The notes below the pieces were generated by a model. That model ran no database searches. It was not told the DNA's origin and saw only the letters and a program-made list of their open reading frames with translations. The translations under genes and the position numbers were made by a program. This document shows, piece by piece, positions 24,224-38,055 of a DNA stretch of 64,000 nt. Numbering within the stretch: the first letter of the stretch is position 1; the number at the start of each line of letters is the position of its first letter. Source of the DNA: Marisa cornuarietis (taxonomy: Eukaryota > Mollusca > Gastropoda > Architaenioglossa > Ampullariidae); assembly GCA_004794655.1 (NCBI GenBank), contig SMMW01000504.1, positions 558,001 to 622,000 of the forward strand. Direction: 5' to 3'.

Positions 24224-24369
24224 GTATGTCTGTTTGTGTGTATATATCTTTAGTCAGCACAAATTCTTCGCGAGCTTTTAAACCTGCCACTCTATCACAA
24301 ATTGTATAATAATATGCGCTGAATGTATATTATTTCTTCAGAAAATTTTGATCACAACAGACGAAAGAT

Positions 24370-24571
24370 ATGGCTTACAATACTGACACCACGCTAGCGC
24401 TAAAGAGCACGTCTGCTGGTTCTGGGATTACCTCCGATAAATCGTCTAAGGATGTTCGTGGAGTCAGCTCAGCGGTCTTCAAGTGTGTTTCCTTTCAACA
24501 TCGAGGTGCAGAACATCCAGTTGTGTATATACACAAGGCAGTTCTCCTGAAATATGATGAAATAGATATCA
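24370..24571 (+). CDS. Exon 1: N-terminus
   Basis: Residues 1-67 plus one base. Ser/Thr/Lys-rich start followed by a short hydrophobic and basic segment (VVYIHKAVLLKY). Donor ATCA|GTAAGC in phase 1. The downstream open frame past the donor is Phe/Leu-rich intron. No signal peptide. Confidence 0.65.
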
Positions 24572-27500
24572 GTAAGCTGCTTTATAATGAGAAAGTCCTC
24601 ATCCTCTTTTCCCTCTTTCAACTCATTTTCTTCCTTGTTACCTGCCCATACACTCTCGTCTCCTTCCGCAGATTTGTGACATTTTTGTGAGAGTAGCGTA
24701 TGCTTGATGGATATAGTAGATTGCTTATAACCTTTAGTGTTTCTAAGATGAGATTTGGTGAACTTTTGCGGAGCGGGCGTGTACATGAATGGAAGACCTC
24801 GCTCACGCCTAGCCCAAAGCTTTTCCAACACACGCACGCACGCACGCACGCACGCACACACACACTGTAACTCATTTAATTGTGAAAATTAAGCTATAAC
24901 TTTCAGACAGATGTGAATTAGGGTGAATGTTTCATGTTCGCTAACGGTGGTGATTGTCGTCGTTGTACTCTCAACTACTTGCCATTAATGAGTAAAAAGA
25001 AACCCTTTATTTAAAATCACAAGAAAAATACCAACTATTCGAGTCGCAAAATGTTACACATAATGCGTGAAATAGTTATAGTGTCTAGTTGGTTAGTTGA
25101 CTTGTTGATTATTTGGATAGTCTCTAAGAGAATATTTTCAGGAGAACTTTTAGATATGGAGCAGTGGCTGGCCTGGGTTGACAAAGCAAGTCCACTAGCA
25201 TTGTTTTCTGTTCTCAACGAAGTAATGCCAAACATGTACAGTCAGAGGCAAATTGTTCTCCTTGCTAATGTGGCAAGAACTCAGCACACCATTCTTCGAG
25301 ATCGTGCCTTACGCTTCATTCAGTTGATGCTTCTTAATCAGAACCCTTATTCTAGCAAAATCCTGCGAGAAACCGAGAGCGCACTGTTCAATCTGCTTTT
25401 AGACGCCTTGAAATCACAAAAGGAGAATGTAGTGAACATCATTGTGACCTACCTTATGACGCTAGTTAGTTACATAATGGTGTGTCACAATGAGGGAAAC
25501 GATGAAGAATGCGATCGTCACCTCAGTGGCATCGAAGGCCGAAATCTTATGGAGAGAGGATCACCAAAGAATGAAGAAACACTTTGCACAGTCCTTAGCC
25601 TCTGCGTATCACACTGGAAGAGACAAACATGCAAGGAACTCAATTCCAAAATCAAGACTGTCACTAGCTTCCCAGGCCATTTACAAGACAAAACTGCTCG
25701 ACAACCGACTAAAGAACTGCAGCTACTGCTTTATATTTCAGTTATTGTTCAGGTCAGTAAACAGCTCAGCACTTTTTTTTTTTAAAAGTCCTTAATGTTA
25801 TGAGTTTAAATGCTCAAGTTATAGTTTACAGTTCAGTAAATTAACTATTTTTATGGACACAGAAATCGCTCCTTACGCTGCGTAATTAAGTCTTTCAACA
25901 CTTATTTTTTTACAGCTGCACACAGATTGTTCCTTGACAACATGGCTACAGACCTTGCGGCATATGGACCAGGTGTTCAAAGCAAAGGACGCTGAGGAGA
26001 AATCATTTAAAATTTTAATAGCAAACGTCACAATCTCTGGGCTTACTTCCTTCCTAGAGCACAACACAAGTAAGAAATAACAGAATATATCTAGAGAACT
26101 ATATATATATATCCCTAGTTGTTGTAGAACAAAACTATATGAAGATTAAAGTTTAAATGAAATAAGAATGGGAGAAGAAATGTATGTAAAACTGCAAGCC
26201 GATATGCGTAAACCTGCTCAATACAGAGAAACATTAGATAATTTACAAATTCGAAAGGCCCTTAACGATTGTTTTTGTTAAAAAAATATTAGCTGGTTTA
26301 TCCCCATTTCGACTACGTTTACATGCTATTAGTATTAGACGAACTCCGCCTGGAAACCCCCCGGGTAACCTGCCGGTCCCAAGCCCGGATGAAGGAGGAG
26401 GGTTGGGCGTGGGGTTAGCAACCACACCCTGTAAAACAACCCTTGCTACAGAAACTACAACTACAACACTATCACAACGAGAGCCTGGACGGGAAGATCC
26501 CTATTTGGAGGGGCCTATGACGCGTGCTGGCGAAAGCCTTCGGGAAGTCAGCTCGCCGACCTATCTTCTTACGGCCAAGGCAAAAACCAGGATAGGGACC
26601 TGGAACATCAGAACCCTATACGAGAGAGGAAAATCAGCTCAGGTAGCACAGGAGATGAAGAACTATGGCATCAAGCTCCTTGGCCTGTGCGAGACCCGAT
26701 GGAATGGTAGCGGTCAGACCAGACTCTCGTCAGGAGAGACTATCATCTACTCTGGACATGAAGACCCTGACCATGACCACTCACAAGGAGTAGCAGTACT
26801 GATGACACAGGAGGCTGCAAGGGCACTAATATCATGGGAACCAGTTTCGCCACGACTCATGGCAGCTCGGTTCAACTCCAAAGGAAGAAAGATGACCATC
26901 ATCCAGTGCTATGCACCTACCAACGCAGCAAAAGAAGAGGAGAAGGAGGACTTTTACAACTCCCTACAAGCGCTGGTTGATCGTACTCCAAGACGAGACC
27001 TGAAGATCATCATGGGCGACATAATTGCCAAAGTTGGAGATGAAAACACTGATAAAGAACACATAATGGGAAAGCACGGTGTGGGCAACTGCAATGAGAA
27101 TGGTGAGCTGTTCACAGACTTCTGCTTGTTTAATGACCTTGTAATCGGAGGCACAGTCTTTCCTCACAAAACCATCCACAAGACCACCTGGACTTCACCA
27201 GATGGAAAGACAGAAAACCAGATCGATCACATCACCATTAATCGACAGTTTAGAAGAAGTCTGCTGGATGTCAGGGTAAGGCGTGGTGCAGATGCAGCCT
27301 CAGACCGCCACCTGCTTGTAGCAACTTTGAAGATAAAGCTGAGGTCCTTCCATGAGTCATCAGACAGACCACACCACAAATTCAACGTGCAGTTTCTTAG
27401 AGATCGCAGGAAGCAAGAAGAGTTCAACTGTGAAGTCAAAAACAGGTTTGAGGCACTGGAGGGACTCTTTGAAGAAACAGTGGCCAACCACTGGACAGGA

Positions 27501-30500
27501 TTACAGGAGACCTGGAAGGCCGCCTGCAAACGGGTTCTGGGAAAGAAACAGAAACAACACAAGGAATGGCTGAGCATAGGGACCTGGAAAAAGATAGAGG
27601 AAAGGAAAGAGCTGAAGCAGAAGATCAGCCAGTGTCAAGACCAGCAGGAAAAAGAAGAGCTCAGAGCAAAGTACTGGGAGATGAACCGAGAAGTGAAGAA
27701 GAGTGCAAGAGGCGACAAGAGACAGTTCGCACACAGGATGACAGAAGAGGCAGAACAAGCAGCTGGGCAAAATAACATGAAAAGACTATACGAAATTACA
27801 AGAACTCTGTCAGGACGGAAAAACATCAATGCATGCAGGCGGGTAAAAAAATAAAAATGGCAACGTCATTACTGGGGATGCAGAACAAAGATCTCGCTGG
27901 GCAGAACATTTTAAAGAAATACTGAACCGGCCACCACCAGCAACAATTTTGGACATTGCCCCAGTCACCGAGCAACTCCAGGTGAACACCAACCCACCAA
28001 CCAAGGCAGAAATCATCAAAACCATCAAGTCTCTGAAAACTGGTAAGGCGGCAGGCCCAGATGGCATTCCTGCAGAGGCACTCAAGGCGGATCTAACAGC
28101 CGCAGCAGAGATGCTACACCCCCTGCTGCAGAAAATTTGGACGCAGGAGCAAGTTACAGCAGACTGGAAACCTGGCTATCTGGTAAAGCTACCCAAGAAA
28201 GGTGACCTTACCCAGTGCAGCAACTGGCGTGGGATTATGCTACTGTCCATTCCCAGCAAGGTGCTGACCAGAATCATGCTGGACAGACTGAAGAATGCCC
28301 TAGACAAGAGACTGCGGCAAGAACAGGCAGGCTTTCGGCAGGGTAGATCATGCACAGACCATATTGCTACACTGCGAATCATTATTGAACAGTCCATCGA
28401 ATGGCAGTCCCCACTATACATGACATTTGTGGACTTTGAGAAGGCATTTGACTCCGTAGACAGAGAGACCATCTGGAAGTTGATGCAGCACTACGGATTT
28501 CCACCAAAGTTCATTGCCATCATCCAACAGCTGCATGAGGACTCGACATGCCAGGTGATCCACAATGGGAAGCTGACGGACCCCTTTGCAGTGAGGACTG
28601 GAGTAAGGCAAGGTTGCATGCTCTCGCCGACAATCTTCCTGATCGTCATAGACTGGATCATGAGAAGAACAACCTCTAACAGCAACACAGGCATTCAATG
28701 GACCTTTGCCATGCAACTTGAAGATCTCGACTTTGCAGACGACATCAGCCTGCTGTCCCACAAGCAACAACATGCACAGACAAAGCTCACTCGGCTCTCA
28801 GAAGAAGCAGCGACAACTGGCCTGACAATCAACATCAAGAAGACAGAGGTAATGCGGATCAACAACAAGCAAGAAGCCCCACTTCAACTACACGGGGAAT
28901 GTATCACAGAGACTGACCGCTTCACCTACCTAGGCAGCATAGTCACCAAAGATGGAGGTGCTGATGAAGATGTAAGAAGCAGAATAAATAAAGCCAGGCA
29001 AGCATTCCACATCCTGCGACCCATCTGGAATTCCAAGGCACTATCTCAACATACCAAGATCCGCATCTTTCATACGAACGTAAAATCTGTCCTTCTATAT
29101 GGGTCTGAGACATGGCGTGTAACAAACAACATCACCAGGAAGATTCAAACATTCATAAACAGATGTCTGCGGCACATTTTCAACATCAGATGGCCCGAGA
29201 GAATCTCCAATGCATACCTGTGGGAGAGAGCCAACCAGAAACCTGCCAGCCAAGACATCAAGAAGCGAAAGTGGGGCTGGATCGGCCACACCCTGCGAAA
29301 GCCGGCCGAAAATCTAACACGACAAGCTCTGGACTGGAACCCACAGGGGAGACGCAGGGTTGGGAGACCCAGACAGACGTGGAGAAGATCGGTCCACGGC
29401 GAGGCGGAGGCAGCTGGAATGACATGGACCCAACTGGGGAGGGAGGCCCAGAACCGGGTTCACTTGCGTGGAGTAGTTGCAGCCCTATGCTCCACTGGGG
29501 TCGAAAAGGAATAAGAAGAAGAAGTATTAGACGAGGAATAAAGAGTGTTGAAATCTTAAAACGCCTTCCCTCATGACCTTCTACTATTATTATTAGTCCC
29601 GCGAGACAAACAAGTATGATATAGGTCTTATTATATTTCATGGTAACTGTTTCTTTTTTCCTCACTGTTTCTATGTTTGTAACATGTCCTAGCCTTGCAA
29701 TATTTTAGAGAATGCTTGTTTTGTATTTTAGGTCTTTATTTCCATAAATTAGGGAGGCACAGCAGCTTGATACTTTTCCTTAGATTTTCTAGTAAAACGT
29801 GAAGGGTGAAAGGTTCATGAGAAACGAGTTTGGAAAAAAATGTCCACTCAGCACTGAGGTGTACCTGCATTTCCAAGGAATATAAAGGCCTTGCTCTTAC
29901 ACTATATTTTCTTCTCTTTCCCTGAAAATGCAGTGAGCTGGTAACTTTTACTACGCAAGTGATTTATAGTTAAATTTATTCTTCTTACCATATGGTAAAC
30001 AATTTTAAAGTTTTTACAGTGTATAATTGGTCTCTTCAATTCCGTCTCCCTCCCTTTTTCTATGGCATTTGGATATTTGATTGTAAGTTTTGAAAAGAAT
30101 AAGTGACTCTTTTGTAAGTTTTCAAAACGCAATGATTAACTGACATTTTTTGCAGAAAAAATAACGCCCAGTCCAAACTTCATTCAGCTTGTGAAAGAAG
30201 TAATGGATCTGTTGTCTAAATCAGTTTCAAATTTAGATGACAATAACCAATGTTGGGCACTTGGACAGCTAGCAACGCTTCTGTTTCATCACAACAAATT
30301 TATAAGGATGCAATCGTCAATCTTGTACGACCATAATAGCATGTAAGAAAGACAACGTGGAGTAAACACATTGCTTGATAATATTTAAGAGAGCGCAATG
30401 TTATTAAGGCTGTGACATTTATATTAAAAGTAGAAGGGTTAGAGAACAGGTGAAAATCCAAATAAAAATAAGTAAAAAAGATTATAATAAAACACACAAA

Positions 30501-33500
30501 AAAAAAGAATATAGATGCATCCCCTCCCCACGCACACACTCAAACACGCAAACCTGGAATTACCTTAGATTCCCTTTAAGGTGTGTACATATTGCATTCG
30601 TTATCATACTGATATATAAAACAGAAAGAAATGCTTGTATTTATGAAGAAAGTTTCACAGGCTGTTACTTTAGCTGGAAAATCAACTTACCATAGACAGC
30701 ATCTAAAAGGCGCTGAGCTCATGCCCCTTTGTGAACATGATTATACGCTGTGTAAAGAACACTTTTATTATTATTACTACCCCCGTATTTACGAAAGTGT
30801 GTTGGCCAGTTTACATCGTTTTACTAGCAGGGACTTTATCGAAAATTCTACCTTTCAATAGCCCATTCCCATATAGGTTAAATATGGTGGAGATCGTCAT
30901 TGGTAATAGGTAACTGCTTTTATAGTGGCACTGAACTGTTCGATACATACCGTGTTCACTAATTAATAACCTGAGGGTATTAGGAGTCATAAAACGAATT
31001 ATAATTTTTATCGTATGAAATCATCGTTTTAGCTGTTAATCTTCAAATTCTTTCTTCAACTCAAAAACGGATGCGGAATAGCACACTTTTTTTTACAGTT
31101 ATTTCACCTATTGTTAAGTTGCCTATGTTCATGAGTTGGAGCCCTAAGCGGGCAACACTAATTGCAGCAGTAATACAATTTTACAATAGCTTAAAGGAAA
31201 CCTGAAAACTAAAATAATTCGGTATTTCACGTGGATGTACTAATTCTTAAAAGTCATAAAGAGTGCACATACTGGAATAATATCGTGTGATGCATTTGTA
31301 ACCTACCATACTTACGTAAACTTAATGTTTACGCGGTTTATATAAAAAAATTATTATACAATACTATATTGTTCCTTGACTAAAAGGAAAAAAGACACGG
31401 CAGCAATTCTGAGGGAAAGGCTGATCTTGGATACGGAGGATATGTTAAATCCACTTGTACAAAATTGTGAAACTGTAGAGGAATCATGTCCAAACCATGA
31501 AAATGTGTGTGACGGCTGGGGAGTGTTTAGGCACACTTTCGGTGATCATGACAACCACGTTCTGACTAAAGTGTTGTGTCCTTCGATTAAAGAACACGAG
31601 GAGAGAATCGGCTGTAACATATCGAACGAGAGATTTAATGAACTTCGACTTCTGAAAGAGCTTCAACACGATCACGTTGTTCAGCTCCAAGCTTTTAACG
31701 ATGCCTGTTGGCCTCAGTTCTATATTACCGAGGACTACCTGAATAATGCTTTACAGAGAGTCCTTGTCAACAAAAGCAGACATGACGACTGTTTCTCCCT
31801 AAAAACGTAAATATTAATTTACAAAAACAATACAATCCATGTTTAGTTTTAATTGCTTATTATTTTAAAACTGAGCTTTCTTTATTTTCTCATGTCGAAT
31901 TAACTTGAAAAAAGCCTTTATTTTCCGTAATGGTTCATGAAAAAAATTAACTGAAACTAAGGTTCTCTTTTTTAAAAGGAATGCACATTTTAGCAGATGA
32001 GATTTGTTCGTTCGTAATTTCTTTACTTGTATGCAATAGCCTAACAGTGCTCGTAAAATTTCATGTTTTGTACTCCTCTAAGCCAAAGAATCAACATACT
32101 GTAAATATTAAATTCACACGGATTTAAGTCTACATTTCACAGGCTGTTAATATTTCTGATCGACGCAATGGAAGGACTCCATTATCTTCATGGCAACAAC
32201 ATTGTGCACAGAGATCTGACGGCCGCAAACTTATTTATTAGCGCCAACGGCAAGGTGAAACTGAGTGGACTTAAAAATGCTCGAAAACTTTCAGGGGAAA
32301 CAATCAGAGGTACGATTACCAATTTAGGTTAAATATAGGTTTGACTACATGAACATTTGCATCCAATTTTGATCAATTAGATATTAGTTTTCCAGTTAAC
32401 TTTTTCTTCTGCAGCTAATCTGTATCCGCTCTTTCAGCATGCACAAACTATTGAACAAAATAATGTATTTTACATTCTTTTCCACACACTGATTTAAGAA
32501 AAATAGTTGGATATTCTTGCAGATTTCAACTGTTTTTTCGTTCCTACGAGATGGACTGCCCCTGAGTCTCTCACACAATGTCAGTTCTCCAAAATGTCTG
32601 ACATGTGGATGGTTGGCCATCTTATCTATGAGGTGCTCACACACGGAAGGCTGCCATATGGGGATATGCAGCTAAGTGACGATGTTCTGATGCAAACGGT
32701 CAGCGATATAACAGGAACATGTATCTATTTATCTATCTCAGATATTAAAACAAACACAACCTCATGCAAAGCGCATTTGTTCCTGCCTAGTTGGGAATGC
32801 AATATAAAAGTACTCGTATCCGTATAAATATGTACCACAATGTTTGGAGTGACGATTAGTTTTCTGTATCAGCATAGGCATTTTTTATTTTTTTCAGTTT
32901 CACTGAATATCAAAGATATAATGTTTAGTTAGTTACGATATTCCAAATTCTAGCGTATCATACTGCATGGAAAGACAGGAAATGTAAGGGGAGATAAAAA
33001 CAAGGAATAAATTATGTGAATTAGGGACAGAACGTTCCATAGCAAAAGAGGGAATCACAGTATCAAGGGTATCATTCGCGTTTACAAAAACAGTTTGGTA
33101 TATGGTTTCAAGCGGATAATCATCTCTCTTTGTCTTTATTTGGCACATTTAAATCCTTATTTTTTAGCTATTGATGAAAATAACGTTTAGACATTTTTTG
33201 TCATGCTCAGGTGGTTACCGGCAGAAGGACACTGTTTGAAGAAGTGTGCATTCCAAATCCCATTCACAAAGTCATTCTCCAGCTCACAAAAACAGATTCC
33301 AAGTTACGTGCTTTAAACGTCAAGGATGTCAGTGATGTCTTGCGACGTTTCGTTGAGCAGATGACTGAAGGTTGTTGCACAAATCACGCTGTAGTCTGAG
33401 TCTTTTCTGATCTTTTTGGAACGAACTTTGATAAGCACTGTAATTCCGTGAATTTTGATATTTTAAATTTAAATGCAACTTAGTGTTATAGGTTAGCTTG

Positions 33501-35439
33501 TTTCTTACCGATCGCCCTCATAGGGGCGATCACGTGATCTTCGCCTGCACCCGGTTCGCACCCTATGGTGTGATGCAGTTTTTAAATGTTGTTACTCTTA
33601 AACATCGTTTTTTTAGAAGAAACACTTAATAAATAAGATAGCTTATTTACTTCTGAACACAATTGTCTTTCTTAAAAAATGTAGGAAGTAAGTTTTAACA
33701 GGAAGTCTTTGCAGTTTCCCACGCTACCTGTCTTTATGTTGAAAATGGCAATCGAATTACCGGTATTGAAATTTCGACCGGCAGCTTTGAAAATTTATAT
33801 TTATTTATCTACTTTAAAGATAACCATCTGTAATACACCGTTTTAAAGAGCTTTTTTAAAACATCCACTTGGTGTAAATTTTAAAATACCTAGGTTTACT
33901 CTTTGAGTACTAAAATCAAATGAACTGTACGTGTTTTAGAACACGAACGTAAATTTCAGAAAATAATAAAAAAATTATTTACTCAATATATACAGACATA
34001 AAGTATAAAGAAACATATGTTTTATTAGAATATACATTAGAATTTTAATATTACCTACTATTTTCTTCTCTTTTGCGGTTGTTGAAGTACAAATCCATGT
34101 CAAATTGAGTAAACCGCAACGTACTTTCGATAATTCAAAATGGCGCTTGACCATTTGTTTACATTTTCCCCTCTTACAATCGAAAATTTTTGATTGGCTG
34201 GACTAGTTTTTAAAGGGAGGGAATCATTGTGGACTATTTCCAAAAGATTTCAGTAGTTTCTTCCCTTATGTTATTTTCATTTACGTTGCGGGAGTTTTTT
34301 TTTTAGCTCTTTATCATGGTATTTTCTGTTGGGAATACTATAAAAGTGTGTTTTCAAGCAAACACAAGGTTAGGCTCTTCCTTTTTTCTACATTTTGATC
34401 TATCATCATCAATTTGAGTTGTTTTTCTCCCTCTTTTAGTTAATTGTTTATGATTTTTTGAAAAAGGGGTAAATACATCCGTCCAAGGGTTCGGAATCGC
34501 CCTTAGACTTCCGTGGTGTTCAGTATAGATCGAGTTAGTGTTTAATAAAATGCAAGTATCCAACTATAAAACAAAAATAAGGAAGCACTCTTTACTGACG
34601 TAATCGCTAAAGCATATTTATACCTAACTTTTGATATAGCACGCGGGTACAGGCACACTCTGAGATCTTAAAATTCTATGAAATAATGAGATAAACGTAA
34701 TTACTTCACTGGAAAAGTCTCAAAGTAGACGACCTGCCCACAATTTTTCTGCAAAGATCCCTAAAAAAAGGAATAAACTTTGTGGTCCATCGGTAATTCC
34801 CAGCAGATTAAAAACATAAATCGAGACTATCGGGCTTTCCTATTTATGCCGAGATGTTTCACCAGTAAATGTGAAAAGTAAAAAAAAATAAAAAAATCAT
34901 GACACATCACTCTCAAATTTTATTTTAATACCTATGCTAAGTTTCTGTATTTTACTTATCTTACAACGAAGATTCATAACAGCTACCGAATGGCGGAAAC
35001 ATAAACGGGAGATCCATATGCTACTGCAACTGCAAGTATAACTATGCAATAGGATTGTCTTCTTTGTCATCATGTGATGATATGTATTATGTTTCAGAAA
35101 TGGTGAACAAACCATTTCCAGACATACAGAAAGGTGAATCAGCAGCCGACCATAACAAGGTAACTAAGACGACATTTTCTTTGAATGGTCTGGAAATAGT
35201 AAACTATTTTAGCTGTATTTCTGACATACGTCCTTCAAAACGGATTAAAAATCATGTTCAATGTAATAATTCTATTTTCTTTTGTTTTTTGTTTTTGTTT
35301 TTTTAAATTCACATAGTAAGTAGAGGTAGAATTTTTCTTAAAAGACAGAATACCCTTAAATCTGTCTATCCTTCCATCCATTCATCTGTATAATGTTTTC
35401 TTCTTCTTCTGCTTCTTCTTCTTCTTCTTCTTCTTCTTC

Positions 35440-35537
<98 letters not shown>

Positions 35538-37071
35538 TCGATTTATATTGCGCAGGTATCCATTCAAAAGAACATTTAACAGTTACATTTAAATTAAAAC
35601 ACTTTTATTCGACTCCAATTAGAGTACATTGATAAGAATTTCATAGCGTTTAATAATTTATTTTTAGAAATATTTTTCTTACGTTGTAGCAGATGCTATA
35701 AAATGGAGAACTAACAATCTTATTCTTACTATTGTTTAGTCTTTGCTCTAAATTATTTAAGAACGTACTTAATGCCAGAAAAAGGGAAAAAGGACACTTT
35801 TCCTTTTGCTTTCTACCCTGTATATTTTTGTTCATCATTCACAATACTATTGTACAAATTAGGTGTAAATAAGTCGAAAATATGTCACATAGCCTACATT
35901 CAAACAGACTGAGCGGGACGCGTAATTTTATAAGGCGAGAATAAGCTACAAGGTAGAAAAGTATTATCTTTGCACACCATAAATGAAAAAGAAAAAAAGA
36001 CATGTGCATACTTGTTTAGAAAAACAATCCTGAAATTTATCGTTTCTTTGGTCATTTGCAGAGTCTTGTTCCTTCAGTGCTTCACAAATACTTTGGAAGC
36101 ATTAGTAAGTAAAACTGACGAAACTGGCCTAAATGTTATCTTTATTAGTATGGTTATTTATTATCAATCAATTAATTCTCTTCGTCCTAGTTGCACATAA
36201 GGCCTCAACCAGAGCCCACCACTGGTGATCGGCTGAAACTCGCTCCAGGCGACCCCATGTCCAGCCTTATTCTTTCATCTCCTTTTCCACTGTTCTTCTC
36301 CAGGTTTCCTTTGGGAGGCCTTGCTTTCTTATGGTTATTTCCTAGGACCATTTTAAAATTGATAAAAAAATTTATGTAAATAGCTAACTTCTTGTGCTTA
36401 TATTTCTGTTTTCAGGTCATTTAAACTCTTCTCTCTTTAAAAATCAAGAAACTCTGGTAAGTGAATTTTGTAGAAATCTTCCAACAAGTATATTTCTTTC
36501 GCATTAAAATAAATAATGTTTCTGTAGCGTAAATTTTGCGAGGGAGCTCAGTATAGATGCGACAGGAGGGAGGACCGCGCACCAGGACACAGCCAATGGA
36601 GACAGCAAGGAAAGAACTTGGTGATGCAGGCAAACGAAAAATCCCAATGTGCAAAACATTGCGGCATAGAAGCCACGAGTAGTGGAACTCTTTGAGCGTC
36701 GTTACCGGGAGAAGTTTTGTACCGTTCAGATTAACAGTTGAGGTAGACTACCAACAATGCATGCGACAATGCTTCAGAGAGTATCGCCTGTTAGGCTCAT
36801 CCAAAAAAAGCAAGCCAGGAGGAAACGGTCGACGTGAATGGAAGATGCATCGGTGCGGGAAAGCAGTGGCAACACGGCGACAGACTGTACAGACTGTACA
36901 CAAGGAATCAGTGACAGCAGTGCACATATACAGGAAGACGAAGTGAAGTAGAAAGATATCCGTTTGTTTTTACTGGCTAGTTGATGATTGGTTGAAAGGC
37001 AGTGACCATTTGGTGTTTATTCAGTGGCATCCGTGAGTGTGTGTGCGTGTGTGTGTTTGTGTGTTTGTCTC

Positions 37072-37109
<38 letters not shown>

Positions 37110-38018
37110 TGAACAGTACCTAACGTTAGGGGAAGAACACTCTTGCCTATCTTTGGTGACAAGTGAGCAGGTCCTATTAGAACGACTAGTCCAGTTTTTG
37201 ACGTTTGTAAGCTAGTTCTTCCTCTAGCGCCCGCAATGAAGACTCATTTCGTGTTGGCTGGTCATATTGACCGTACTATTTTATCTTTGGACAGTGTTGT
37301 TACACTTCTGTCAAAATGTTTAATTGTTAGTGAATTTATAGAAGTCTACATTGTTTTCACTTAATTTTTTAGTGCTGGTCTCATTTTTCTTTTAAAACCT
37401 GTTGAATTAAGAATTTAAAAAAAATAGGTCGAAGTTTGTGGTTGCTGTCTGCCAATTGAAAATTCCATTTGCAAAATAAGTCTTTTATGTTAGTTGGCAC
37501 TAATGTAGATGCCTTTACATTCGTCACCGGATAATATCTGCATACTCATTTCCGCATTCACTTCTTGACGTGTTGTACAGTTCCTAGATATTGGGATCAA
37601 CTAATCACTGGTGCCAGACTTTTTTTGAAAAATCTTTTTAAAATAATCCACCTGCTGCACTCTCATTTGTAGACAGGATTTTCTGAGAGCACGGAGTCAT
37701 GCCCAGAAGACTTTTCTGCTGAAGTTTGGTCGCTGCTAACCAGTAATAACCTGCCTGGAATTCCTCCACTGATTACTCGGCCAAAGATAAATTCAGAGGG
37801 AAGGCATGAGATCGTAAGTGTTGTGTTCTCTATTTTTACAACTCATCACATTACCATTATTATCATAGTTACTTTTACCTTTATTATCTTCGTTACCGTA
37901 CTAATTAAGGATAGTAAATAACCAACAAGTGTAATTAATTAACTAAAGCTTTTCTGGAGAATATATGTGTGTCTGTGTCTGTGTATGTGCGTGTGCGTGT
38001 GCTTGTGCGTGTGTGTGT

Positions 38019-38055
<37 letters not shown>

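Larger units (their letters stand above)
26343..29522 (+). mobile_element. Near-intact non-LTR retrotransposon (RTE/Proto2-like) with TSD
   Basis: Flanked by a perfect 12-bp direct repeat AGTATTAGACGA at 26331-26342 and 29523-29534, the target-site duplication. A GC-rich 5' leader (GGTAACCTGCCGGTCCCAAG onward) is present, so the element looks full length. It codes for an apurinic-type endonuclease followed by reverse transcriptase and ends with an AATAAGAAGAAG tail. The only break seen is a one-base shift in an A-run. It sits in sense orientation in intron 3 of the fusion gene. The clade name is from memory of the RT and leader sequence. Confidence 0.9.
26070..30155. other. Intron 3 with a recent LINE insertion
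   Basis: 4.1 kb, of which 3.18 kb is the non-LTR element at 26343-29522. Without it the intron would be about 0.9 kb, close to its neighbours. The remainder is AT-rich, with a TA run near 26101. Confidence 0.8.

Noticed and set aside
33371..33399. End of a separate kinase gene at TGA 33397
   Set aside because: Exon 8 can be read to this stop, but a phase-1 donor (GAAG|GTTGTT) at 33370 fits exon 9 exactly, and the total over 22 exons is a multiple of three. Kept only as a possible alternative end.
35382..35632. Poly-His and poly-Asp open frames
   Set aside because: Direct products of the GAT/ATC microsatellite, open on both strands; no gene context.
37673..37676. Earlier acceptor TTTGTAG at 37672 for exon 11
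   Set aside because: It gives an in-frame TGA in the phase required by exon 10; the AG at 37676 keeps the frame open.
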